DNA of 12,122 nucleotides from CAZAGD01 sp049699975 (GCA_049699975.1 JBNAWB010000106.1:1-12122), one strand, 5' to 3'; numbered from the stretch's first letter, positions 1 to 6,806 are shown. The notes: generated by a model from the letters alone, not told the origin. A program made the numbers and translations.

Positions 1-2
1 CC

Positions 3-55
3 CCCTCCCGCCTGTCTCCTGCTGGTCAGAAAAATTAAAACTGATCGACGGTCAG
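3..55 (-). repeat. Left copy of a two-block repeat shared by both ends of the window
   Basis: Two exact blocks are present: CCCTCCCGCCTG at 3-14 and TGATCGACGGTCAG at 42-55. Both recur in the same order, as the reverse complement, at the right end of the window (12107-12118 and 12071-12084). The gap between the blocks is 27 bases here and 22 there. The second block, with the preceding C, is an imperfect palindrome (CTGATCG-A-CGGTCAG) that could fold into a short hairpin. A partial echo (GGTCAGAAAAA) also lies at 24-34 and 50-60. The unit is best read as an interspersed repeat at which the contig ends. It is not evidently linked to any transposase in the window. Confidence 0.75.
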
Positions 56-67
56 AAAAAATAGGTC

Positions 68-96
68 TTGACAAATGGGGTGCAGTATATTGTAAA
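68..96 (+). promoter_or_regulatory. Putative sigma70-type promoter of the lipoprotein gene
   Basis: A consensus -35 hexamer TTGACA (68-73) is followed after 17 bases by TGTAAA (91-96), which matches the -10 consensus at four of six positions. The surroundings are A+T-rich. This would start transcription near position 103 and leave a leader of about 55 bases before the ATG at 159. The good -35 and spacing are visible; activity is inferred. Confidence 0.5.
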
Positions 97-158
97 TAAT
101 TAATTATGCGTAATTTTTTGAGCGGATAAATAGAAACTATAAGCTCTGGAGGGCAAGA

Positions 159-659
159 ATGCGCAAAAAGGTGCTTGTTTTTCTTCTGGGCATGCCTTGG
201 TTATTAATTGGTTGTTTAGGAGCCGGCAGGAACCTTGTTGTTGAAGAGCGTGTCAACGCTCTGCCATTTGAGCGTGCCTGGGAGATTGCCTTAGTCAGCG
301 CCGAGCAGATGTGTGAACAGGCTAAAAAAATTAATCCTTATAACTTTCCCGTTATTGTCAGCTTAGGAACAAGCAAGACAAGGAACATCATTACCTTGAG
401 ATATGATTATGACCCTGAAGCTGGAAGCGTCGGCAAAACTCCTCCAAATGCTGGAAAAGTTCTAGCAAAGCAATTCGTCCCCCATTTTGGTGCCCAATAT
501 TATGTTCATATTAAATTGATAAGACAAGATGACCGGGCTACAGGAGTCGAAGTTGAAGTGACCCAGATGAAGGGGGTCAAGAAAGAAAAATTTGAGCAGG
601 AAGCCGAGAATTTGAAGGACTATTACCTTTCTTTTTTAAGAAAAAATTGGAATCGATAA
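159..659 (+). CDS. Small predicted lipoprotein of unknown function
   Basis: This is a 166-residue protein that I do not recognise. It begins with a short lipoprotein signal: basic MRKK, a hydrophobic stretch, then the lipobox L-I-G-C with Cys19 as the likely lipidated residue, so it should be anchored in a membrane facing the periplasm. The mature part has an amphipathic segment around residues 33-53 and strand-like segments (ITLRYDYD near 77, YYVHIKLI near 114, GVEVEVTQM near 129). It ends in a charged helix from about residue 141. This helix-plus-sheet pattern resembles small BamC/NlpB-like or DUF-type lipoproteins, but that is only a resemblance by eye. The ATG is supported by GGAGGG (148-153), five bases upstream. 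The gene stands alone with its own promoter, convergent to the metabolic operon and separated from it by the transposase unit. Nothing ties it to the pathway genes. Confidence 0.8.
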   Translation: MRKKVLVFLLGMPWLLIGCLGAGRNLVVEERVNALPFERAWEIALVSAEQMCEQAKKINPYNFPVIVSLGTSKTRNIITLRYDYDPEAGSVGKTPPNAGKVLAKQFVPHFGAQYYVHIKLIRQDDRATGVEVEVTQMKGVKKEKFEQEAENLKDYYLSFLRKNWNR

Positions 660-695
660 AAAGGAAATTGACTCCATTTTAATTAAAGTAAAAAA

Positions 696-719
696 GGGGA
701 CGTTGATGAATTTTATAAC
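696..719 (+). repeat. Left terminal inverted repeat of the transposase unit
   Basis: The sequence begins GGGGACGTTGATGAA (696-710) and ends TATAAC (714-719). It pairs with the reverse complement of 1731-1754, differing only at the three bases 711-713. It includes the transposase stop codon (713-715). GGGGAC-type ends are what I would expect of the tetranucleotide-led REP/IS200 ends recognised by RAYT enzymes; that specificity is inferred. Confidence 0.8.
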
Positions 720-1699
720 TTTTTCTCTTGCGCTTCCATCTTCTTAACTGCTTTAATAACCGCAGTCGTACATACTCCCACGTTCCTGGCTATTTCTGCC
801 ATAGTAATCCCAAAATCCCGATTTAGTTGATATGCTATCCTACTTCGCACCCTTGAAACTGCTCTCCTTGGGCTTCCGCCTCTTAATTCCTTTTCTTCAA
901 TGCCTTCTTTCTGGCAAATTTCCTTTATGACCTGCTCAATAAGGTTTTTTCTTTCTCCGCTGCGCATCTGCCTTTTTAAATTTTTATCCGCTTCTTTTAA
1001 AATATCTGTTACGAATTGCCCACTCCCTAAAATTCGAGGATCATGGGCAATATATTCGCCTTTCTCTCTCAAGGAAAGTACTTGAGACCAACCTCCAAGG
1101 CTCCTGATCAACCCCCCACCGGTTAAATCATTGCGCTTCCCTTGATTCTGGCCTTCCTCTACAAACTTCCTATACACCTGTATAGCCCTTCTTTTTCCCA
1201 AGGTAAATAACTTAAGAACATAATCTACTTCTTGCCAATCATTTTTAAATTCCCCTATTAAAACGCCATGTCCACTCCAGGGATATTGATCTAATGCTTC
1301 CACTGTTTTTACTAACCCGGCACGCAAAGGGTTTAAATGGATGTAACGCACTAACTCTAAAAGATAGGGCTCTTCTTCACAAACAATTGATTTATATCTA
1401 TTCTGAAAAAGATGACCCTTCCTTTGGTATTTGCGGTTATAGTAAAGGGCATATCCAGTTAAAAGGCGTCTCATAAAAGAAACAATTCCCAAAGAACCGC
1501 TAAATAAGAGTAGATGTATATGATTTTCCATCAAAACCCAGGCCAAGACGCGGTTTCCCGTGTCCTTAAGTAAATCTCGCAGGCGCGAAATAAAATTAAG
1601 TCGATCTTCATTATCCTTAAAAATTTGTAACCCATCTATTCCTCGGATAATGATATGATGCAAAGTTCCTGGAGCATCTAACCTTGCTTGCCGCGGCAT
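713..1699 (-). CDS. REP-associated tyrosine transposase (Y1 HUH, IS200-like) with C-terminal HTH
   Basis: The 328-residue protein has the Y1_Tnp/RAYT fold in residues 1 to about 145. It opens MPRQARLDAPGTLHHI. The HUH metal-binding motif is H60-I61-H62 within LMENHIHLLL. The family signature GHLFQNRYKS lies near residues 95-104, and the nucleophile is most likely Tyr119 in RYIHLNPLRAGLV. These enzymes cut and join single-stranded DNA through a 5'-phosphotyrosine bond at hairpin or REP-like ends. The C-terminal extension (about 250-328) ends in a helix-turn-helix (ITMAEIARNVGVCTTAVIKAVK) like the DnaA-type DNA-binding domain often fused to these proteins. All catalytic motifs are intact, so it is probably functional. 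The ATG is preceded by a GAAGG-type ribosome site, and the gene is framed by matching inverted repeats. Its composition looks more A+T-rich than the pathway genes, consistent with separate origin. Confidence 0.9.
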   Translation of the reverse strand: MPRQARLDAPGTLHHIIIRGIDGLQIFKDNEDRLNFISRLRDLLKDTGNRVLAWVLMENHIHLLLFSGSLGIVSFMRRLLTGYALYYNRKYQRKGHLFQNRYKSIVCEEEPYLLELVRYIHLNPLRAGLVKTVEALDQYPWSGHGVLIGEFKNDWQEVDYVLKLFTLGKRRAIQVYRKFVEEGQNQGKRNDLTGGGLIRSLGGWSQVLSLREKGEYIAHDPRILGSGQFVTDILKEADKNLKRQMRSGERKNLIEQVIKEICQKEGIEEKELRGGSPRRAVSRVRSRIAYQLNRDFGITMAEIARNVGVCTTAVIKAVKKMEAQEKKL

Positions 1700-1730
1700 A
1701 ACCCTTCTTCAATTCTTATTGAGATGTAAA

Positions 1731-1754
1731 GTTATATTTTTCATCAACGTCCCC
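1731..1754 (-). repeat. Right terminal inverted repeat of the transposase unit
   Basis: The plus strand reads GTTATA at 1731-1736 and ends TTCATCAACGTCCCC at 1740-1754, so on the minus strand it begins GGGGACGTTGATGAA like the left copy. It lies 31 bases upstream of the transposase ATG and may also contain promoter elements of that gene. Confidence 0.8.
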
Positions 1755-1790
1755 TTAATTGGTTATCTTTATCTTCTATTTATGTTCAAG

Positions 1791-3227
1791 TTATTCTTCA
1801 ATTCCCGCCAAGCGCTTGGCTAATTTTTTACGGCGTTCCAGATCAGATTCGCGCATGATGGTGAGACGGTGAGCCTGAGGAGAGCCACCGCCGTGAATAT
1901 CCGAGATAAAGTCGGCGCTTTCCATAGCTAATTTTTCCACGAAGCGCAACATTTTAATGCGGTGTTCCACAGGATAGCCTGCTGCTCCCTGTAAATATTT
2001 CTTGAGTAATCCCGAAATTTCCGGATTTTGGAAGTCTCGATCAGAAGGCAGGTCAGCTACATATCCCCCAGTTATGTCGATGAGCAAACGGATAGATTCG
2101 GCCATTTCTCTACCTTCATGAATCTTCGAAGCATTGGCCAAGACGGAATTTATAAAATAGGTACCCGAAGGCTCTTTCTTTCCCTCGTAGGAAGCAGCCA
2201 GACTGCACCCATAAAGGGTCTCGGCTTTGTGGATCATATCCGTAATCTTTTCCCGCAGATGGCTAACTTTGGAAGTACCATTGTAATCCATCATCATCAG
2301 CGCCGCTCCTGTCATGACATCAATCTTACCGGCTTTGCAGCCCCCATGAGATTGCCGGTGGTAAGCCGAGAAGCGATTCACTAATTCTCCACTAAATTCA
2401 ATCTCCCCACACATGAAAACCCGTTCCCAGGGAACGAAGACATCGTCGTAGATCACCGTAGGACAATATTTGCTGTAGCGCACGTTGCCACAATCAACGC
2501 CTTCCAACTCCCGGGTATCAAGAGAATTCCGGCCCACCACGTGGATGACTCCTTTGGTATCTGCCGGAACAGCAAAAGCCACCGCGTAATCTTCATCACC
2601 TTTGCCCATGGCTCTGGTAGGCAAAACAATCAATTCATGAGAACTAAGTGAACCGGTCTGGTGCACTTTAGCGCCCCGGACAATAATGCCATCCTTTTGC
2701 TTTTCCACGACGCGTAAGTAAAGGTCTTTATCCGGTTGTTCATGGGGACTTAAGCTGCGATCACCTTTCACATCAGTGACGCTAGCATTAGCCGTAAAGT
2801 CATTTTTTTGCATATATTTTAAAAATTCAAGAAAACGTGGATAGTATTTGGTGCCGTATTTTTTATCAATGTCGTAGGTGACGATGGAAAGAGCACTCAA
2901 GCAGTCCAAACCCGTGCACCTTTGGTGACAGGTGCCCACATAACTCCCTATCAGGCGATTAATCTTTACTCGGGCGACCAAATCAGCAATCGACTGGGGA
3001 GGAAGGGTAAAGCGGTTTATCGGTTCATTGATAAATGGGGAGATAGTAGTTAAAAGCTCCCGATGCTTTTCGGAATTAGCCAGTTCGTAAGTTGCTCCCG
3101 TGGCATTAATCCCAGCTCTGATACGCGGATTATCTACTACATTTTCCACTTTCTCACCAAACATATATACCGTGGGTTTCATCTTCCGCAAACTTTCAAT
3201 ATATTCCGCAAAAGTTTTGACACCCAT
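1791..3227 (-). CDS. 4-hydroxybutyryl-CoA dehydratase (AbfD)/HpaB-family flavoprotein with altered active site
   Basis: The 478-residue protein aligns along its whole length with AbfD, the FAD and [4Fe-4S] 4-hydroxybutyryl-CoA dehydratase/vinylacetyl-CoA isomerase of Clostridium. The shared start (AEYIESLRK, VYMFGEK), VVRGAK-HQTGS-like core and terminal HGGGSPQAHR are diagnostic. The four cluster ligands are present: Cys100 and Cys104 in CHQRC, His290 and Cys297 in YHRQSHGGCK. Lys298 next to the last ligand is also kept. From memory of the clostridial enzyme, the catalytic Tyr296 is replaced here by His294 and Glu455 by Ser442 (next to Asp443). The fold, FAD and cluster are therefore likely retained while the substrate or reaction may differ. 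It is the last gene of the regulator-kor operon, 89 bases after kor gamma, with its own strong ribosome site (GAAGGAGGAG) before the ATG. True 4-hydroxybutyryl-CoA dehydratase activity remains possible; oxygen-using HpaB activity is unlikely given the cluster ligands. Confidence 0.85.
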   Translation of the reverse strand: MGVKTFAEYIESLRKMKPTVYMFGEKVENVVDNPRIRAGINATGATYELANSEKHRELLTTISPFINEPINRFTLPPQSIADLVARVKINRLIGSYVGTCHQRCTGLDCLSALSIVTYDIDKKYGTKYYPRFLEFLKYMQKNDFTANASVTDVKGDRSLSPHEQPDKDLYLRVVEKQKDGIIVRGAKVHQTGSLSSHELIVLPTRAMGKGDEDYAVAFAVPADTKGVIHVVGRNSLDTRELEGVDCGNVRYSKYCPTVIYDDVFVPWERVFMCGEIEFSGELVNRFSAYHRQSHGGCKAGKIDVMTGAALMMMDYNGTSKVSHLREKITDMIHKAETLYGCSLAASYEGKKEPSGTYFINSVLANASKIHEGREMAESIRLLIDITGGYVADLPSDRDFQNPEISGLLKKYLQGAAGYPVEHRIKMLRFVEKLAMESADFISDIHGGGSPQAHRLTIMRESDLERRKKLAKRLAGIEE

Positions 3228-3250
3228 ATTCTCCTCCTTCTTTTTTTAAA

Positions 3251-3312
3251 GGACGCAGATTTAGGCAGCCAAAGGTAGATAATCAAAATTGGTCTTTATC
3301 TTATCTGCATCC
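3251..3312 (-). other. Long inverted repeat between kor gamma and the AbfD-like gene
   Basis: GGACGCAGAT (3251-3260) and ATCTGCATCC (3303-3312) can pair over ten positions with one G-U wobble on the minus-strand transcript. A second short pair, AGATAA (3277-3282) with TTATCT (3296-3301), lies inside. It fills the only sizeable gap in an otherwise overlapping operon. It may be an RNA-processing or stabilising structure that sets the level of the AbfD-like protein. Equally, it could be a relic of a dispersed repeat; the GGACGCAGATTT wording resembles intergenic repeats I have seen in other genomes. Confidence 0.5.
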
Positions 3313-3316
3313 GCAA

Positions 3317-3850
3317 TTAACATTTAATTTCTAATCCTCTCCGGAAAGCCTTCAGGTTCAATTCCTTAGCTTTAGCCGGTACATTAGCAACAATAGCTTT
3401 TTCTACCGCTTCTACGGAAAGAATTCCGGTCTTTTTAATTAATTGCCCCAAAAGAATCAAATTAGCCACAATAATATTTCCCATTTCCTGGTCGGCTAAG
3501 CTGGTAGCTGGTACTCCCAGTAATTGCCAGCAATCCTGCGGAATTTCCTTTACCAAGTCCGCATCATAAATCACCAAGCCTGAGGGTTTGACTTTCTTGA
3601 TGTGGCGGTTCACGGCATCTTGGGCTAAGGCCATAAGAATGTCCGGCCGGCGAACTTGGGGATCGGTAATCGGCTCTGAAGAAATAATAACTTCCGCGCG
3701 GGCCATTCCTCCTCTCTGTTCGGAGCTATAAGCCTGCGTCTGGACTGCTTTTTTCCCATCAAAAAGAGTCGCCGCCACTCCTAAAATAATACCGGCCAAG
3801 ATAACTCCTTGGCCACCAACCCCGCCGATTAAGATTTCTGTCCGTTTCAC
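3317..3850 (-). CDS. korC: 2-oxoacid:ferredoxin oxidoreductase, gamma subunit
   Basis: This 177-residue subunit of a four-subunit 2-oxoacid:ferredoxin oxidoreductase has the typical start with a glycine-rich loop GGVGGQGV (residues 9-16) and the signature SSEQRGGMARAEV (about 43-55). The gamma subunit helps bind CoA in the complex that converts a 2-oxoacid plus CoA to acyl-CoA, CO2 and reduced ferredoxin in the cytoplasm. Length is normal for the family. The start is a GTG (3848-3850) that overlaps the TGA of the beta gene in a GTGA, so translation is probably coupled. Gene order (ferredoxin, alpha, beta, gamma) is that of KorDABC and VorDABC-type clusters. The real 2-oxoacid (2-oxoglutarate, branched-chain or another) cannot be read from the sequence, so the symbol denotes the family only. 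Confidence 0.88.
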   Translation of the reverse strand: MKRTEILIGGVGGQGVILAGIILGVAATLFDGKKAVQTQAYSSEQRGGMARAEVIISSEPITDPQVRRPDILMALAQDAVNRHIKKVKPSGLVIYDADLVKEIPQDCWQLLGVPATSLADQEMGNIIVANLILLGQLIKKTGILSVEAVEKAIVANVPAKAKELNLKAFRRGLEIKC

Positions 3851-4680
3851 TTTTCCTCTCCTTGCGCTTTAGCTTGCATTTTTTTAATTTCGGTCAACAT
3901 CTCGGGCAATTCTCTATCCACTAATTCTCCCACTACGATGCGGTTCTGCAATTCGGCAGGAGTAAGACGAGCAGCCTCTTTCACATTGATGGACTTTTCT
4001 TTATATTCTTTGAGCATCTGCACCGCACTCCCCGAACCTGTTTTCCGACCAAACTGCACCGGACACTGCGTAATAACTTCGATGAAGGAAAACCCTTTCT
4101 TGTTGATGGCTTTTTTGATGGAAGCAGTTAATTGGCGCACTTGGAAAGTTGTCCACCGCGCTACCAAAGAAGCTCCGGCCGCGATTACTAATTGGGAAAT
4201 GTCAAAAGGATTTTCATACGTCCCATAAGGGGTAGTCGCCGTTTTTAAACCGAAAGGCGTAGTAGGAGCGGCCTGGCCGCCCGTCATGCCATAAATGCTG
4301 TTATTCAGACATATGACTACCATTTCAATATTCCGCCGGGCATTGTGAATGAGATGGTTTCCGCCAATAGCCGCTAAATCACCATCACCACTGGTAACCA
4401 TTACTTTCTTCTCTGGTAATCCCATTTTAATGCCTAAGGCGAAAGCAATTGGTCGCCCATGAGTGGTATGCAAAACATCCACATTAAAGAATGGGCTGGG
4501 AATCCAAGCTGAACAACCGATGCCAGTTACGAAAACAAAGTCATCGAGGCTCATATTTAGTTCATCAATGGCTCTCAAGATAGCTTGGGCCACAATTCCA
4601 TTTCCGCACCCCGGACAGTTGGTCGTCCCTGTTACTCCTGGCCGAATATAGCGATGGAGAGGATGGATAATCTCGCTCAT
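3847..4680 (-). CDS. korB: 2-oxoacid:ferredoxin oxidoreductase, beta (thiamine diphosphate-binding) subunit
   Basis: This 277-residue protein is the catalytic thiamine diphosphate-binding subunit. It shows CPGCG at 22-26, the family motif near the cofactor and cluster. The TPP/Mg motif starts GDGD (98-101) and ends at NNSIYGMTGGQ (126-136). The HTTHGRPIAFALGIKMG stretch (about 71-87) is also typical. The subunit decarboxylates the 2-oxoacid and passes electrons toward ferredoxin. Its ATG overlaps the alpha stop by one base (TAATG), and its stop overlaps the gamma start by four bases. The C-terminal tail after residue 245 is charged and variable. Assignment to the KorB/VorA-like group is firm; the substrate is not. 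Confidence 0.9.
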   Translation of the reverse strand: MSEIIHPLHRYIRPGVTGTTNCPGCGNGIVAQAILRAIDELNMSLDDFVFVTGIGCSAWIPSPFFNVDVLHTTHGRPIAFALGIKMGLPEKKVMVTSGDGDLAAIGGNHLIHNARRNIEMVVICLNNSIYGMTGGQAAPTTPFGLKTATTPYGTYENPFDISQLVIAAGASLVARWTTFQVRQLTASIKKAINKKGFSFIEVITQCPVQFGRKTGSGSAVQMLKEYKEKSINVKEAARLTPAELQNRIVVGELVDRELPEMLTEIKKMQAKAQGEEK

Positions 4681-5831
4681 TATAAGACCTCCCTTACTTT
4701 GCCCAGAATATATTCCGGATCGTGGATTTCACCGATTACTTGCGGCGGAAGAAAATATACTTCGCTAAAAGGCGCAGCTGCCGCCTTGATATACGGATAA
4801 AGTTGGCCTAAATTATTTTCCAAAACGATCACTTTTTTGACCTGCTGCGCCATCTCGGCCACCTCTTCTTCGGGAAAAGGCCAGGGAGTAATTAAGCGCA
4901 GAATACCAACAGGGATTCCCTGCTCGCGTCCAATTTGGACGGCTGTCTGGGCTGCCCGGGAAACCGCCCCATAAGCAACTAATGCTATTTCCGCCCCCTG
5001 ATAATCTTTCTCCACCATAACAATATCTTTTCTATGCTTTAAGATTTTATTACTCAGCTTGCGCACAAAATTATCTAAAGCAGTGAGATCGCTTAAATTG
5101 CGCCGCCCATATTCATCATGACAGGAGCTGGTTACATGGGCTCGAAATCCCCGACCGAAAAGAGGCATGGGCGCAACATCTTCATCCAGGAAACCTTTAA
5201 TCTTTAATGGGTCCGTGCCAGGTTCCGGGACTTTCCGATAAGCTATAGGAATTTTCTCCGCCTCCGGAATAACAACTTCTTCCCGCATATGTCCGACAAA
5301 AGCGTCCGCGAGGATAAAAACGGGCACCCGGTACTTTTCTGCCAGATTAAAAGCTATAACCGTATGGTCAAACATCTCCTGGGGAGATGCCGGACAGAGC
5401 GCAATAATTTCATAATCCCCATGTGACCCGCGCTTAGGCTGCACCATATCTCCGGTTACTCCGGCGGTCGGCATGCCCGTAGTCGGCGCTCCTCTTTGCA
5501 CATTCACGATTACGCAGGGCGTTTCCACCCCAACGGCGAAACCGATGTTCTCCAACATTAAACTAATTCCCGGTCCCGAGGTGGCCGTCATTACTTTTTT
5601 CCCTGTCCAAGAGGCCCCGATTATAGCCGCAATAGAACTTATCTCATCTTCCATTTGCAAGAAAACTCCGCCCACTTGGGGAAGCCTCTCCGCCAAGCGA
5701 TTGGCAATCTCGCTGGCTGGAGTTATGGGATAGCCGGCAGCTAATTCGCAACCGGCGGCCAAGGTTCCCTCGGCACAGGCAATATTGCCCATCATAAAAT
5801 ACTTTCCGGTAAGCACGCGTTTATTTTTCAT
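4680..5831 (-). CDS. korA: 2-oxoacid:ferredoxin oxidoreductase, alpha subunit
   Basis: This 383-residue subunit carries the pyrimidine-binding transketolase-like domain (about 1-250). It has GYPITPASEIANRLA (33-47), QMEDEISSIAAIIGAS (59-74), TSGPGISLM (84-92) and RGAPTTGMPT (113-122). The C-terminal transketolase-like domain carries IALVAYGAVSRAAQTAV and LRLITPWPFP. It pairs with the beta subunit to form the thiamine diphosphate site and contributes to 2-oxoacid binding. The length is usual for a stand-alone alpha subunit, with no fused gamma domain; gamma is encoded separately downstream. The ATG overlaps the stop of the ferredoxin gene in ATGA (5828-5831), which implies coupled translation. 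Confidence 0.9.
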   Translation of the reverse strand: MKNKRVLTGKYFMMGNIACAEGTLAAGCELAAGYPITPASEIANRLAERLPQVGGVFLQMEDEISSIAAIIGASWTGKKVMTATSGPGISLMLENIGFAVGVETPCVIVNVQRGAPTTGMPTAGVTGDMVQPKRGSHGDYEIIALCPASPQEMFDHTVIAFNLAEKYRVPVFILADAFVGHMREEVVIPEAEKIPIAYRKVPEPGTDPLKIKGFLDEDVAPMPLFGRGFRAHVTSSCHDEYGRRNLSDLTALDNFVRKLSNKILKHRKDIVMVEKDYQGAEIALVAYGAVSRAAQTAVQIGREQGIPVGILRLITPWPFPEEEVAEMAQQVKKVIVLENNLGQLYPYIKAAAAPFSEVYFLPPQVIGEIHDPEYILGKVREVL

Positions 5832-6067
5832 GCTTTCTTTTTTCTCCTATCTTTTTCTTTTTTCACAGCAATAGCCATGTCCGGACAGTAGATCATGCAA
5901 TTCGCACAACCTGTGCATTCCTTCGGGTTAGCTATTTGCGGCGGCCGATATCCCTTTTGATTTAAAATTGCGGCCGGATGGAATAAATGCCGGGGACAGA
6001 TAAACACGCAAATTCCGCACTCCTCCACTCCCTTACATAGTTCATTAAAAATTTTAACCTCGGCCAA
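5828..6067 (-). CDS. korD: 2x[4Fe-4S] ferredoxin subunit of the 2-oxoacid oxidoreductase
   Basis: This 79-residue ferredoxin-like subunit takes electrons from the TPP-enzyme clusters. The second cluster motif is the normal C51-X2-C54-X2-C57-X3-C61-P. The first is C11-X5-C17-X2-C20-X3-C24-P, three residues longer than usual between its first two cysteines, giving room for two [4Fe-4S] clusters. The C-terminus is strongly basic (KKEKDRRKKKA). The start is a TTG at 6065-6067, supported by AAAGGAG seven bases upstream; I see no better in-frame ATG or GTG. The gene overlaps the end of the regulator gene by 14 bases and the alpha gene by four, so all are surely co-transcribed. Confidence 0.88.
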   Translation of the reverse strand: MAEVKIFNELCKGVEECGICVFICPRHLFHPAAILNQKGYRPPQIANPKECTGCANCMIYCPDMAIAVKKEKDRRKKKA

Positions 6068-6737
6068 GTTTCTTCTCCTTTACTTTTTTCTGGTAATTTT
6101 CCATTCCTTTCAGTTGAGCCAAATAACTGTTTTTGGAATAAGTAAGATGTTGCTCAATTAGTTTTTCCAATTTACGTTGGTCTCTTTTTTCGATGGCCTG
6201 CAATATCTGCCTGTGCTCTTCTATGGATTGCTCAATCCGATCAGGTATAGACCAAGCGTTGTAGCCCACGATGTGCGACTTGGTACGTAACGAATCAATA
6301 ATATCATAAAGAACTCGATTGCGACAGGTTCTAAATACAGCGCGGTGGAATTCCCCATCTTTTTCGATCATGCGCTCGGTTCTTTGGCGTAAATGGTTTT
6401 CGGTCTCTTGCGCTACTTTCTTCAACTCTTTAATCTCTGCCGGCCGAATATTCTTGATCACTAATTTGGCCGCCGCTTTTTCAATCAAGGCGCGCACAAA
6501 GTAAATCTCCTCAATCTCCTCCACCGTAAGATCGGCCACTACTGCTCCCCGATAAGGCGCAGTGCGCACCAGGCCTTTGGCCTCCAATTTCTTGAGGGCT
6601 TCCCTAATCACGGTGCGGCTGACCCCATACCGGGTAATCAGATCCATCTCGATCAGCCGCTCCCGAGGTTTAAAATAGCCCGCAAGGATAGCGGCTTCCA
6701 TTTCTTTATAGACCCTACTCGAAATTACTCTTGACAT
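6054..6737 (-). CDS. GntR-family transcriptional regulator, FadR/FCD subgroup
   Basis: This 227-residue regulator has an N-terminal winged helix (about 5-70). The GntR signature runs through AAILAGYFKPRERLIE and the recognition segment YGVSRTVIREALKKLEAKGLV (37-57). The C-terminal all-helical FCD ligand domain follows, with a metal-binding set Asp127-X3-His131, His175 and His197. FCD regulators usually sense small carboxylic acids through this metal. It is the first gene of the kor operon and overlaps the ferredoxin gene by 14 bases, so it is probably autoregulated. The divergent promoter region upstream carries a GTATAC-type palindrome suited to this subfamily. No strong ribosome site precedes the ATG, but the start fits the family's usual N-terminus. 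The ligand is unknown; the neighbouring enzymes point to an organic acid or its CoA-pathway intermediate. Confidence 0.92.
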   Translation of the reverse strand: MSRVISSRVYKEMEAAILAGYFKPRERLIEMDLITRYGVSRTVIREALKKLEAKGLVRTAPYRGAVVADLTVEEIEEIYFVRALIEKAAAKLVIKNIRPAEIKELKKVAQETENHLRQRTERMIEKDGEFHRAVFRTCRNRVLYDIIDSLRTKSHIVGYNAWSIPDRIEQSIEEHRQILQAIEKRDQRKLEKLIEQHLTYSKNSYLAQLKGMENYQKKVKEKKLGRG

Positions 6738-6789
6738 CCGTATTTGATTTGCTTTAAATTAACTTCAATTAGTTTTCGGCATTTATTAA

Positions 6790-6806
6790 ATACAATATTG
6801 TATACA
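6790..6806. promoter_or_regulatory. Palindromic operator candidate for the FCD/GntR regulator
   Basis: ATACAATATTGTAT (6790-6803) is a perfect 14-bp palindrome. It overlaps a second palindrome, TGTATACA (6799-6806), whose GTATAC core fits the GT-N(0-1)-AC operator pattern known for FadR/FCD regulators. The site lies between the divergent regulator-kor operon and the OYE-ABC operon and overlaps the -10 box of the minus-strand promoter. Binding there would repress the regulator operon and probably the plus-strand operon too. The symmetry is seen; binding is inferred. Confidence 0.6.

Larger units (their letters stand above)
696..1754 (-). mobile_element. IS200/RAYT-type element, transposase gene with inverted terminal repeats
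   Basis: The unit of 1059 bp consists of one Y1 HUH transposase gene (713-1699) bounded by inverted repeats of 24 bp at 696-719 and 1731-1754 that match at 21 positions. Each end begins GGGGAC at the outer edge. The left repeat overlaps the last seven bases of the transposase ORF, so ends and gene form a compact unit. It lies in the convergent gap between the lipoprotein gene and the AbfD-like gene and disrupts no visible ORF. No target duplication directly abuts the ends, as expected for HUH enzymes, which do not create one. Confidence 0.8.

Noticed and set aside
41..60. Intrinsic terminator formed by the quasi-palindrome in the left repeat on the minus strand
   Set aside because: The stem is only about five to six pairs with a very small loop, and no gene reading in that direction ends nearby.
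679..1760. TTAATT at 679-684 and 1755-1760 as a target-site duplication of the transposase unit
   Set aside because: The left copy is 11 bases from the repeat end, the motif is trivial in A+T-rich DNA, and HUH transposases do not make target duplications.
2028..2384. Open frame of 118 codons on the plus strand within the AbfD-like gene
   Set aside because: It is antisense to a well-conserved gene, has no ribosome site and its translation looks like no protein family.
1791..3227. Annotation as an oxygen-dependent 4-hydroxyphenylacetate 3-monooxygenase (HpaB)
   Set aside because: The protein carries the four [4Fe-4S] ligands of AbfD, absent from HpaB oxygenases, and its neighbours are anaerobic ferredoxin-linked enzymes.
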